Shown here piece after piece: positions 1 to 10,720 of a DNA stretch of 64,000 nucleotides; within the stretch, counting starts at the first letter, position 1; every line of letters starts with the position of its first letter. Origin of the DNA: Carya illinoinensis (Eukaryota; Streptophyta; Magnoliopsida; Fagales; Juglandaceae); assembly GCF_018687715.1 (NCBI RefSeq), contig NC_056765.1, positions 7,862,501 to 7,926,500 on the forward strand, given 5' to 3'. The translations under genes and the position numbers were made by a program. Under the pieces are notes generated by a model, which did not search any database, had not been told where the DNA came from, and saw nothing but the letters and a program-made list of their open reading frames with translations.

Positions 1-315
1 CTAAATAAAAAAACATGAATCCTGCATTCATCAGCAGAGACCACTGTAATTCTTGCAGGACCCGGAATTGCATGCAGCCCACTCACCCGCACATGAGAAC
101 TTCTAATTTATGTTTAAATGAAATCCACTCTATGGCTATGAATGCTGATCTTTCTTCCCCAATAAACCAATCCATTAATTAAATAAAACCCATAATTATC
201 GGAGTCATATGCCATAGAATGATATGGAAAACCTATTTAAACTACTGATCGATCTAAAGACTCGGCAAATTCTTCATCATATCTTGGGTCTGATCTCTCA
301 GCAATATCTGCAGAA
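1..315. other. 5' flank of the DUF688-like gene
   Basis: AT-rich sequence before the first gene. It presumably holds the promoter and 5' UTR of the gene starting at 316. No motif is distinctive enough to call a TATA box or a transcription start. Confidence 0.4.
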
Positions 316-978
316 ATGCCTACTGCAACTTGCTCGGATTTTCCCCCGAAATCCCCCCAAACCAAGCAAAAAGAAGGTAGGTTCTTCTCCAAGCTGCACC
401 CAACAACCACCAAGTTCTCCAAGCCCAAGTCTTTGGAGGATTATCATGGAGGAGAATCTGCATCTGCTTCAGTTCCATTCATGTGGGAGTCTCGACCAGG
501 AACTCCAAAGGTCAAGTACTTAAACAAAGAAGCTACTCCTACTCTCCCTCCTCTCACTCCTCCACCTTCCTACTATTCCAGCTCTCCCACAAAACGACCT
601 GCCACCAGAAAGAACTCCAGGCCCTGCACTCTTTTGCACGCCATCTTCCCTAAGCGCAATAACGCAAGCAAACCACGTCTCCCTTCATTGTCACCGGCTT
701 CTTCATCTAATTCTTCTTCTTCTTCATCGTCGTTTGCGTCTTCACCAATATCACGGTCCTATTCAGTGCCATCTTCTTCATTAACAACAGCGTCGAATCC
801 TCGTCAACGGGACCGAATGCCAAACCCAAGGCTGTATTTTGATCCGAGGTTGGACGAGGAAGTGCAAGAAGATGAATTGCCTTCAGTTCCGGCCTCTTGC
901 TTTAGTCTTGGAGTGAATGACAGGTCCAGAGGCTGCTATGCATCTGTTATCAAGGAATTGCTTAGAGATTGTAAATAA
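316..978 (+). CDS. DUF688-like plant protein of unknown function, 220 aa
   Basis: A single uninterrupted 220-codon frame ending in TAA. The protein is basic and rich in Ser and Pro. Around residues 54-65 it carries the motif PFMWESRPGTPK, which resembles the W-E-x-x-P-G-x-P signature of plant DUF688 proteins. A poly-Ser run (about 130-145) and a Ser/Pro stretch follow. The C-terminus is more ordered: a RLYFDPRLDEE block (about 172-182), an acidic patch, and CYASVIKELLRDC at the end, a likely short amphipathic helix. No signal peptide or membrane segment is visible. The start at 316 is chosen because the frame upstream lacks similar composition; other overlapping frames here look like shadows. 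The family has no established biochemical role and none is proposed. It could belong to a related W-E-x-x-P-G family rather than DUF688 proper. Confidence 0.75.
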   Translation: MPTATCSDFPPKSPQTKQKEGRFFSKLHPTTTKFSKPKSLEDYHGGESASASVPFMWESRPGTPKVKYLNKEATPTLPPLTPPPSYYSSSPTKRPATRKNSRPCTLLHAIFPKRNNASKPRLPSLSPASSSNSSSSSSSFASSPISRSYSVPSSSLTTASNPRQRDRMPNPRLYFDPRLDEEVQEDELPSVPASCFSLGVNDRSRGCYASVIKELLRDCK

Positions 979-2780
979 AATAAATAAAAATGGAGTTCCT
1001 AGGCTCTGTGCTGGAAACTCCAGTTTGATTGTTTCCTACTTGTGTCATGCAGTACGTACTGAGAATATATTGAACAATCGAGTAGCTTCTCCAATGTCAA
1101 CCCTGATTCTTGGATGGATCAATTATATATATAAATGCCCGTTATTGATCATTATTACGATCAGATATGTCTAATTAGTTTTGCTAATTCTTCTCTTCTT
1201 CTTGTGCACGAAATTAGAATATATAGGACAGTACTAGATCTGCGAATTGTCCAATATTTGATTAACTACGCATTCTGATGATATCTTAATTTAGTAGATT
1301 TGAAGCGAAATCCAAAAGAAATCATTCAAGATATTGCAGGCCATCTTGACGCTAGTATTCTAACTCTTTTAGAATGGTTTGATAGTTATGCTATTTATAA
1401 GTCGGTGCATGTGTAAATACAAAACTTATCATTATAAGTTATAAAGAAAAGTCAAATTCAAAGATTTTATATTGGTTAATTAATGTGATTGGCTTTCTCA
1501 TCCTTAGTGTATAATGAGTTAGTTTATGTATAGTCCTCAAATAATGATTGTTCACGCAAGTCTATATCATTATTTTTAATTTTTTTTTTAAATTACGTGC
1601 AATAATATATTTTTTAAAATGATGCCTTTTCCCCTTTTGTCCTCATACATCAATGGGTTTGCCCATGCAATCTCCACTTGGGACTGCAAATAGAATTTTA
1701 TATAATTAATTTAGTGTGGTAATAAAGGATTTGTAAATATAATTTTTTATAAGTTATAATTTGTCGTCTATCATTGTAATTAAAGATGGATTACTCATGC
1801 AAATCCAAACTGGTATTATCATGGCGTATTAGGGTCTAAATTCTACAGTGCTTAATTACTTTAAAAAAATAGATTTATGCTAAAATGGTAAGAAACGCTG
1901 AATTTTCATTGGATTGAGGAGATATCAGTCGTTTTCCCACAAATAATCTATTTAGGTTTATTTTTGTCATCTTTAAGAAATATTTTGTTTCAAATTTTGA
2001 AAGTGATTTCGATTTCAATCATGGCTAAATTCTTGGAAGAATTATTGATTAATTATGTAATATTTAACTTTCAGGCAATAATTTATATTTTCCCTTCTTG
2101 GAAATTTTTTTCATAATCTTGAATTTTGAAACTATTTAAGCTTGGCTTGCAGGATTAATTAAAAGATTTCTAATTTTATCATTAATCAATATTTTTATGA
2201 ATGTTCTCATTGTTATGCATCTTTTCTCAAACTCAATTCTTTGTTTCTGTTGATTAAATAGCCTGCATCAGAATAATTCTATTTGGCCTAGTGTCAACAT
2301 AGAATTTGAACCGGATACCCCATATCAGTTTGGGTTTCTATCAGTGATCCTTTAAATATGATTAAATATAATCTTAAAAATGATATATACTAGAAATTAA
2401 CTGAATCTTGTCTATTATTCTTCGTTGTTTTGCTTTCTACTTATTTTTTCATATTTTCCTGCTAAGCTTCTAATTTGAAGCCCCAAAATTTTCCCAAACT
2501 TGTCTCGAATTTAAATTTTAGTTATTTAAAGAAGTAAAAGCTCTTTTTCGATCCTCTTTTGAGTGAAAGAAGAAATTACAAAAGCATTCGAATTAGTACA
2601 TGATATATGATGCATTAACTCTACGCTTTCTAATTAATACATGATTAGTGTAAAATATTTTTAGAAATGCCCTAGATATTATAATTTATAATATGTACCT
2701 GGTTTTTTAATGTCTTATGGGGCTTTCAAAAGCTTTCAAGCAAAAAACAAAATAATATTTCTGTCCTGGGTTTTCCTGAT
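979..2780. other. Intergenic, no gene seen
   Basis: AT-rich DNA with many stops in all frames. The first few hundred bases are probably the 3' UTR of the DUF688-like gene. No convincing coding frame, RNA gene or terminal repeats were recognised before the LINE. Confidence 0.6.
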
Positions 2781-2837
2781 CTATAGAGACGATTTCTACT
2801 ACCCTAGTGCAGTTTCTTCTCTCCTCTGGTTACGATC

Positions 2838-3582
2838 ATGGAGGAAGATCTCCATGTCCTATATACGAAGCTGTTGTTAATGGAGAAAGTAAGTGAATAT
2901 GTGGTGGTGGAAACGGAAAAATGGAAGATGTACTCCTCTGTGGTGGCAAGTGTTTGTTTATGAAGCTCTTCACCAAGAAATATTTTAACAGGGAATTTTT
3001 CAAAGGTGCTATGAGGAAAGTGTGGCAAAAAGTTATGGGTGTTAAGTTTTGAGATCTTTCTCTGGTCCTCTTTCTTGTCAAGTTTGAAAGTTGTAGAGAC
3101 AATGGGAGAAGGTTCTAAAGGAGGGGCCTTGGACTTTTGATAAGCATCCAATCTTGTTAAAGGAAGTGGATGGAAGGCTACAAGTGCAATAGGTTCAGAT
3201 GACAATGGCTACGTTCTAGGTTAGGCTTCATGATTTACCTCTCATGGCGAGGAATGAGTATGTTAGTAAGAAGCTTGGGGAAAAATTAGGGACTGTTGAA
3301 GAGGTGGATCTAGAGAAGAGGGAGGTGGAGTGGGGTGAGTATATGAGGGTGTGAGTTATGTTAATTGTTACCTAGCCTCTCATGTTACACGGTTCCAAAT
3401 TGTCTATTGGTGGTCAAGGACTTCTGAATTTTGCTACTGGTGTGATAGGTTTGGCCATACTGACAAAGATTGTGCTTTTAGGATGTGGGATGTTGAGGTG
3501 AAGATTCGGCTGCTCAACCTTATGGGTTATGGCTTTGGGCAAGGAGTTATGGTGACCGGAACAATCAGGGATGGGCTCGTCT
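2838..3582 (+). pseudogene. LINE ORF1 remnant (DUF4283-like plus CCHC zinc knuckle)
   Basis: Starts MEEDLHVLYTKL, the usual opening of plant L1 ORF1 proteins, and runs about 40 codons to a TGA. The rest of the DUF4283-like RNA-binding region can be followed through several frames from 2985 to 3350 (a block around MRKVW, then GPWTFDKH, LKEVDGRLQV and KKLGEKLGTVEEVDLE). A zinc knuckle of the form C-x2-C-x4-H-x4-C lies at 3432-3473 (CYWCDRFGHTDKDC). In intact relatives the protein binds element RNA. Multiple stops and frame changes exclude function here. Confidence 0.8.
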
Positions 3583-4289
3583 AACTACTTTTGATAAGGA
3601 TACGAACAATAATGCTGAAAGGGGAGGTGAGGTCCCTCATGATCTGGTAGTTGTGTAGTCGGCAGGGGGAGGGGATGGCATGGTAATTGGAGTTCGACTA
3701 GTGACGGCAGATGAGGCACTAGGTTTGCTCAAAATGTAATGGCTACAACTTCAATGGAGCCAGTAGCAGTGGGAGAGGGGGTTGATTTTTAGGGGAGAGG
3801 TTACCCATAATCGATTTTCATGGGAGTGGTGTTCCAGGGATTGTGAGGGATAAGTTACCCATAACTGATTTGCATGAGAGCGAAGATTTTGGGGTTGTTA
3901 ATGGGGATGATATTTTGGTTACTGATTCGAGACATAAATGGTAGGAGATGGAAGGTAGTTTGGAGTTGGGGAGTAATGTGGGTGGGCCTTCTGGTGCCTA
4001 GCAGTTAGTCCTGAGTAATGGTGGGCTAGGGCTCGTGTTTAAATCTCGACATCTCTTGTAGCACCATAAGTGGCACCGTGTGTTGTCGTTTCGCGATGAA
4101 ACGATAAACCCTAACTCTGAAACTTGCTAAGGTCAGTTTTCTGAGGCTGCTAAGAAAAAAAAAAGTTGGGGAAAGGGGAAGGGGCTGTACAGCAAAATGC
4201 TGTGAAGAAGTTTAAGTTAGAAAGCGTCTCGGCTAACGAAGATGTGACCCAGGTTGAAATTTCATTGTCAACAGCAGTGGCTATTAAAC

Positions 4290-5021
4290 AGCATCCCTGA
4301 CAACCATGAAACTTTGTGTTGGAATGCTCATGGGCTTGGAAACCCATGGGGTATTCGCACCCTCTGCGATTTAGTCAAGAGGGAAGGGCATGCCATGTTG
4401 TTTTTGCAAGAGATAAGACTCTCTGTTCATGCAGTTGAAAAATGCAAGTATAAGCTTGGGTTTCCAAATTGCTTAGCTATTAGTGCTACTGGTAAGAAAG
4501 GGGGGGGGGGGGTAATTGCATTACTATGGGAGAAGGATGTAGATTTATCGATTATAACTTTTTCTTCTTGCCATATTGATGCTGTTGTTAATGATGCTGC
4601 GGTGAATTGTGGAAAATGGTTCTTAATTGTTGTTTATGGTTACCTTGAGACAAATCTACATTATAGGACCTTGGATCTCATTAAGGGTTTGTGTTGGTCG
4701 AATGGGGAGGCTTGGTTAGTGATGGGGGACCTGAATGAAATCATATTCCATCATGAAAAATAGGGTGGGAGGCCTAGACTTGAGAGACAACTTGAAACAC
4801 TCAGGAATGTAGTTGAGGAATGTGGTTTGTGTGATATGGGTTTTAATGGTTATAAATTTACATGGTTAAATAGGAGGGAAGGAAATCAATGCATTAGTGA
4901 AAGGCTTGATAGGTTTCTACCCAATTCAGCTTGGTGGAACTCTTTTCCAAATGCTAGAGTTTGTCATGGTTTTGTGGTCTATTCGGACCATTTACCCATT
5001 TGGGTGGATTTGAAGGGGTAG
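4290..5021 (+). pseudogene. LINE APE-type endonuclease remnant
   Basis: The translation keeps the landmarks of the exonuclease/endonuclease/phosphatase fold: WNAHGLGNP (Asn motif) near the start, FLQE (catalytic Glu), GDLNE (Asp/Asn pair) around 4728-4740, and SDHLP near the end (Asp-His pair). In active LINEs this domain nicks the target DNA. An in-frame TAG at about 4761 splits it inside the H-E-K-x-G-G region, where the family usually has Trp. A run of 13 G at 4500-4512 lies in the Gly-rich loop before ALLW. Confidence 0.85.
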
Positions 5022-5490
5022 GTTGAGCTTCCTAGAGTAAGAAGGCCCTTTTAATTTGAGGAAATGTGGGTGGGTGATAAAGATTGTGAAGCTATTATTA
5101 AAGAACAACAGTGAAGGAGTAGTGCCTAGTCAAACATGGAGGATTTAGTGGGGATGATTTGAGAGTGTGGGGCAAAACTGGATGCATGGAATAGAAATAG
5201 TTTTGGTCATGTGCAGAAGAAACTTCAGCAAGTGAAATTGCAGTTAAAAAAGCTAGACAACCGAGGGGTTAATTAATATAGCCCTAAATTTGGCCAGAGA
5301 GAAGGTACAAATTTGGTTGGAGAGGGATGAGGTAATGTGGCGACAGAGGTCAAAGACTTTGTGGTTAAAGGAAGGACACCAAAACTCTAGATATTTTCAT
5401 ATGAAAGCCTCACAAAGAAGAAAAAAGAATAGACTGGTGAGGATTCAGGATGATAGTGGCTAGTGGTAAGAGGGCTCTAACAAAGAAAAG
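5021..5490 (+). pseudogene. LINE linker between endonuclease and reverse transcriptase
   Basis: Broken coding sequence typical of the L1 linker: recognisable blocks include FEEMWVGDKDCEAII, then WNRNSFGHVQKKL, then LWLKEGHQNSRYFHMKAS, in shifting frames and with stops. It connects the endonuclease to the RT in the original ORF2 and has no separate function that can be assigned. Confidence 0.65.
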
Positions 5491-6600
5491 GTGATTCTTG
5501 ACTACTTTAGAGTTTTATTCAACACTGCCAACTCGAGTGATTCTCTAGAGTTTTTGAATGTTCTGAGAGGTAAAGTCACATCACAAATGAATGAAGACTT
5601 AAGTAAAGAGTATACTGAAGTTAAAGTTAGGGAGACATTGCAGCAAATGAATCATTCTAAAGCTCTAGGCTCGGATGTCATGTCTCCAATATTTTTCTAA
5701 AAATATTGGCATGTGGTAGGGAGTTCTGTTAGTGCAACTGTTTTACATGCTCTAAATTTAGGTTCTTTCCCCTCATCTTTGAACCATACTTTTATTATCT
5801 TGATTCAAAAAAGGAAGTTCACTCTTAAAGTTGCTGATTATAGATCGATAATTCTGTCTAATGTGGCTTACAAATTAATTGCTAAAGTCCTTGCAAATAG
5901 GTTGAAATTGGTTTTATCTGGTATTATTGGGGAAAGTCAAAGTGCTTTTGTTCTGGGACATTTAATTATTGATAATGTACTGATTGCCTATGAGATAATA
6001 CATTATTTAAAGCTTAAGAAAAAAGGGAAGAAGGGATTTATGTCTTTGAAATTAGATATGAGTAAGGTGTATGATAGAATGGAGTGGAGTTTTTTGAAAT
6101 ATATTATGGAGGTCATGGGGTTTAGCAGGGTTTTGTAAGGTTGATCATGCTGTGTGTAAGCTCTGTGTTTTTTTTTGTGCTGATTAATGGTGTGCCTAAG
6201 GGTCCTATAATTTCATCTAGAGGACTTAGACAAGGGGAACCATTGTCTCTTTATCTATTTCTCTTGTATACTAAAGTGTTGACTACTCTATTAAAGGATG
6301 CTGGTTTGAGAAAGAATATCTCAGGTTTACAGATATACAGAGGGGCCCCAAATATAACTCATATGCTTTTTGCATATGATAGTTTGGTTTTTTGTAAGGC
6401 TAAGATAGAGAGGAATAGGAGAGTTCAAGCTCTTCTAGCGAAGTATGAAGCTGTTTCAAGCCAAAGAATTACTCGTGAAAAAATAACCATGGTGTTTAAT
6501 GGTAATGTGTCTAGGGGAGTTAGAGAGGAGATAAAAAATTTGTGGGAAAATTCTGAAATATAGTAGTATGATAAGTATCTAGGTCTTCCACTTGTCATAG
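5491..6600 (+). pseudogene. LINE reverse transcriptase remnant, catalytic motif lost
   Basis: RT blocks appear in order: KALGSD, YRSIILSNVAYKLIAKVLANRL, GESQSAFV, LKLDMSKVYDRMEW (first catalytic Asp region), GLRQGEPLS, and HMLFAYDSLVF. The last should be the F-A-D-D box, but the first Asp is Tyr (codon TAT at 6375-6377, Asp at 6378-6380), so the enzyme could not polymerise. The frame is also cut by a TAA near 5698, a frame change near 6138 and a TAG near 6560. This domain would copy element RNA at the nicked target in an intact LINE. Confidence 0.85.
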
Positions 6601-7660
6601 GGAGGTCTAGAACTCAAATGTTTCAATCTATAAAATAAAGAGTTTGGCAAAAATTGCAAACTTGGAAGGAGAAGTTGTTGTCACATGGTGATAAGGAAGT
6701 GTTGTTAAAGGCTATGACTCTCTCAATTCCTTCATACACCATGGGTTGTTTTTTTCTCCCCTTGAGCTTGTGTGTAGAATTGGAGGGTATACTCGCTCGG
6801 TCTTGGTGGGGCTAAAAGAAAATTAGTGGAGGATACGCTAGTTAAGTTGGAACAAAATGTGTGTAAGGAAGTCGTATGGAGGTATGAGGTTCAAAAATTT
6901 GAGAGTTTTTAACTTGGCAATACTGGCTAAATAAAGGTGGAGGTTATTCCAAGATGAGAATTCTTTACTTTCCAGATTGCTCAAAGCTAAGTATTTCTCA
7001 GGTTCAAATTTCTTGAAAGCTGGGTTGGGCAGATTTCCATCTTACACTTAGAGAGGTATTTGGGAGGCAAAAAAATGGATTGTAGATGGGTGTAGATGGA
7101 GGATAGGTGATGGAAACTCTGTTAACATTTGGCTTAATAAATGGATCCCAGGTCATAATTCACTAGTAAAGAAAGGGACTATGGTTAGGGATGAACACAA
7201 GCTGGATTGTGTGAATTCTCTTATTTTTGAAGATGCTAGAGCTTGGGATGTGGGAAAAATTAGAGCTCTCTTTAATCCAAGTGTTGTGGGGGAAATTATG
7301 AAAATTGTTCTGTGTGATGGAAATAGTGCAGATAAGAGAGTATGGGGTTATGAAAGGAATGGCCTGTTTAGTGTTAGATGTTGTTATAAATTCATTCTAG
7401 ACCAGCAGGGCTTTTAGGAAGCTAAATCCTCATCAACAAGTGTTCAGAGAGCGGTTTGAAAACAAATTTGACAAATGCCTGTGCCCAACAAGATCAAAAT
7501 TTTTGCATGGCGTGATTGTAAGAATGGGTTGCCTACAAAGGAAAATCTATTGTTAAAGCATGTTCCAAATGATGGGGTCTGCAACCTGTGTAATGTTGAA
7601 AGAGAAGGAATTTATCATGCTTTGGTTAGTTGTGTGCAAATTTAGAGAAGCTGGACAGAT
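6600..7660 (+). pseudogene. LINE ORF2 C-terminal region with zf-RVT-like segment
   Basis: Continues the RT polyprotein with many stops. Recognisable pieces are the post-RT thumb/connection sequence (PLVIGRSRTQMF, WQKLQTWKEKLLS), an internal block from 7181 to about 7417, and near 7475-7635 a Cys-rich stretch of the zf-RVT type (KIKIFAWR..., then VCNLCNVE, then H and C). It adds nothing functional in this copy but confirms the lineage. Confidence 0.7.
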
Positions 7661-7897
7661 TACTTACCTACTTTAGTTATTGATAAATCCATGAATGTCT
7701 TTGAGGTGGATTTTAATTGATGTCAAGCTAAACAATATGACAGATTGTCTATTTTCTTTGTTTTGGCTTAGGGGTTTTGGTATAGGAGAAATAAATATAT
7801 CCATGAATAGGTGATCATTTTTCCTAATCAAGCTTATGAAAATGCAGTATAACTCCTGAGTAGTCATAAAGCTATTCATAAACAATCCGGGGTATAG

Positions 7898-8275
7898 GTG
7901 CAAGATCATTATAAATCGAAGCCTCCTCAATCAGATATGTTGAAGTTGAAAGTGGATGGAGCAATTTTTTCAGAGGTTGGAAAAATATGCACTGGTGCAA
8001 TTCTGAGAGATAGCTTAGGGAAAGTCTTAATGGTTGCTAGCACGTCAAAGGGGGATGTGGTTGAACCTAAACAAATAGAGTTGTTAGCTCTTTTCCATGG
8101 CCTTAAACTTTGTGCAAGTATGGGAATTACGAAGCTTCAGGTGGAGAGTGATTGTCTACTAGCTATTGAGGCTCTGCAACAGGATAGTATGACAAATTTA
8201 ATGCATGGTGGTCTTTACCGGGAGGTTAAGCAGCTGTCATTATGTTTTGGGAAATGTCTTTTTTCACGTCTATAG
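7898..8275 (+). pseudogene. LINE RNase H remnant
   Basis: About 125 codons resembling the plant LINE RNase H (RVT_3) domain: LKLKVDGAIF carries the first Asp, then GAILRDSLGKVL, QIELLALFHGL with the Glu, and VESDCLLAIEAL with the next Asp. The frame closes early, at TAG 8273, and the remaining C-terminal part follows in another frame to about 8350. In intact relatives it removes the RNA strand of the hybrid. Confidence 0.8.
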
Positions 8276-8456
8276 AAAAGTTAATATGGCTACTCATTAT
8301 CTTGCTCAATATGCAAGAGATGTTGATAGTATCAACATGTGATGGGTTTGTATTTCAGACTTTTTATCTCAAACATTATGGTTTGATTTATGTCTGTAAT
8401 CCTCTTTTAATTAATGAAATTATGGTTTGTTATATATAACAAAAACAAAAAAAATA

Positions 8457-10150
8457 CGTACCTTAATTACATGGTGGCAACCTCTCGATCTCTCTCTACT
8501 TTGTCTACAACTGCTTTGTTAGGCATTTATTAGAATTGAAGTATGGTCCTTGGTTTAGAAAAATCACCACGTGACCACATGCAGGCATCTTAACCGGATC
8601 GAATTATTGTGCAATGTGATGCCACAACAATACATAATATATATATATATATATATTAATGTGTCACATTCATCATTCAAACCTTTCATTTTTCAGCAAT
8701 TCTATACTATATATACATCTTCTACTTATAATAATAAGGTCCTACCTAAATGACAAGAAAATTTACTGGTAATTTATGTATTTTTAATTAATTAATTCTC
8801 CAACTGATATGTAGGATAAGTTAGTTTATGAAACAGTCGGCAGGCCAGCGGCAGGCCCCGGCCAGAAATTGAGGGCTTGAATCCATAAATTAGATATAAT
8901 ATATGTATATAAATATATATTAGTGGTACGAACAAATAGGTTCATATAATTGATTTCTTCTCCGGGGAATTGATCTATTCATTTAGGAAAACAATACGTA
9001 CACTACACCCCTCAATTAAAGTACTTCCAATAATTAATTTTGTAACATGATTTCCAAATTATGACATGTTATCATGCACTTCTTTTTAATTTATCCAATG
9101 TTTTAGATCTACCTAGATATTAAGATAAGTGAAAAAAAAAAAAAAAAAACAGATCAGGTGGCATGCATGGTCTTTTTTTATAACATACAATATAATGTGA
9201 TATTGGAATTAGAAAGTTATTACATATGTGCTCCTAGTTGATAATTTCATAATATATCAAAATTAAGGTCTCATTTGGATTGTGAAAGTATTTTATCTCA
9301 TTTCATTATTACAATATTTTTAAAATTTTTACACAAAATATAATAAATAATTCAAAATTTTTAAGTCCCAAAACAATAATAATATTATAATAATAATTTA
9401 TTTAACTTTCATCTCAACTCACTATCCAAACGGCACCTAGATCTTACCATTTAATTACCATTTAAATGATGTAGATGGTGTGTTCTACACACTAACTTGA
9501 AAATAGAATAATTCAAATTAATATAATACATAATATAAGTCATATGATTAAAACATGGTGGTTTGAAGTAGAGTTTAATTGTATAGCATATATAATATGA
9601 TGAGTTGACCTTTACTATATATATTCCGAGATTAATAGTGAATAATTTCCTCGATCATGCATGCTCAAAGAGTTCTTTTGGAGAAGAAGAGCTTTGTTTT
9701 GGTAGGATGCCAATATCGTCACTATTGAAACAAGAAATGATTTCACAAATATTTATTACCCTGTTAAGTGTATGAACTTGGCTCTCTCATGATAACATGT
9801 GCACGCCATTCATGATGGTTGACTTCTCATGTGATTGATTTACGTAGATTCTTTATTATCAACCCCGCCTTTTTTTTAATGAAATTAATAGATTAAACTA
9901 AAGGCGATAATGATACAAGATTCAATAGAATGAAAGTCTTCAATAATTATTTTAAAATAAATAAAACCATATCAATATTAAAAAAATAAAAAAAAGGTGA
10001 GGTCTCAAAGAAAAAGATTGACTCTAACCCATGTCCCGCAATGGGGATGCTGCGTAAAAGTAATTATAATATTGTTTGATAACTAGACTACAAAATTTTG
10101 CTAATTTGGTCTAGCTGAAGGAGGCTATCACTGACATTTTATCTTGATCA
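8457..10150. other. Intergenic with one MITE and simple repeats
   Basis: AT-rich spacer. It contains a (TA)n run at about 8638-8656, an A17 tract near 9133-9150 and the MITE annotated at 9267-9437. No coding frame is credible. Confidence 0.6.
9267..9437. mobile_element. Tourist/PIF-like MITE, copy 1
   Basis: A 171-bp AT-rich element with imperfect terminal inverted repeats. The left end reads ggtctcatttggattgtga and the right end, on the other strand, ggtgccgtttggatagtga. It is flanked by taa on the left and tag on the right, compatible with a degraded 3-bp TAA/TTA target duplication as in PIF/Harbinger-derived MITEs. A related copy lies at 15665-15865. No coding capacity. Confidence 0.65.
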
Positions 10151-10720
10151 GTGGTTAGGGAAAGTAGAAATATAGGAGAATAACAACTAGTAGAAAAACC
10201 AATACATTGGCAGAGGACTGCCACCAGCTGTGGTGGAGCTTGCAGATCATGGTCACACTAGGAAAAAGAAGAACACTTAGATATGAAAGAGTTGAAGCTT
10301 CTGATCTTGAAGATGTCATGTGTGCTGGTAGAGGGCTCTTCCTAACATGGCGGCACGTGGATCTCATGCGCACTGTAAGCCGCGCGTAAGATACAAACAC
10401 CACTGTTTTGGATGATATTCTCCTACTATTTGACAGATCAGTAGCTGGGGAGTCCGATGGTGGGGTGTATGGTAGCTGTGGAAGATCAGAAAGCAATAGA
10501 TCCAATATCTAGGTGCTATCGACGGAAAAGTTGGAAAAAAAATTAGAAAAAAACCTAAAGACAATGCCAACGGTTGCTGGTTGAGCGGGGGGAGGGAAGA
10601 GTCAAAGCTCCCCCGGGGGAAGGGGGGCGGTGAGACTGAGATTACTGACTGTTTAGGTAGAGAGAGACGGGCTGTAGAGAGAAAATGAAAAACATGCATT
10701 GTATGTATGTAACGCGACCT
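10150..10720. other. G/C-richer segment of unknown origin
   Basis: This 570-bp block stands out from AT-rich surroundings, especially 10580-10640, which has G- and C-runs including a short palindrome around ctcccccgggggag. Frames of 110-116 codons exist on the minus strand but they overlap each other, are low in complexity and match no family known to me. It may be a fragment of an unrecognised transposon or a degraded gene 5' region read on the minus strand. No function is assigned. Confidence 0.4.

Larger units (their letters stand above)
2780..8450 (+). mobile_element. Decayed L1-type LINE (non-LTR retrotransposon)
   Basis: In one orientation and in the usual plant L1 order there are: an ORF1 remnant with DUF4283-like sequence and a CCHC knuckle, an APE-type endonuclease, a reverse transcriptase, a zinc-binding zf-RVT segment and a C-terminal RNase H. 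The end is A-rich (about 8440-8456), as expected for target-primed insertion. Many stops and frameshifts break the coding frames, so it is an old immobile copy. The 5' edge is approximate: the ORF1 ATG is at 2838 and the 5' UTR start cannot be fixed. A similar short string occurs near 2693 and just after the A-tail (tatgtacct versus tacgtacct), which might be a degraded target duplication, but this is weak. Confidence 0.85.

Noticed and set aside
2804..3205. 133-codon minus-strand frame
   Set aside because: Antisense shadow of the LINE ORF1 remnant, whose sense strand shows a known domain order.
2693..8466. Target-site duplication of the LINE (tatgtacct / tacgtacct)
   Set aside because: Only nine bases with one mismatch, and the left copy is well upstream of the first recognisable LINE sequence; could be chance.
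10155..10699. Minus-strand frames of 116 and 111 codons
   Set aside because: They overlap each other, have no start context or domain, and the sequence resembles non-coding leader or repeat DNA. Kept only as an unexplained segment.
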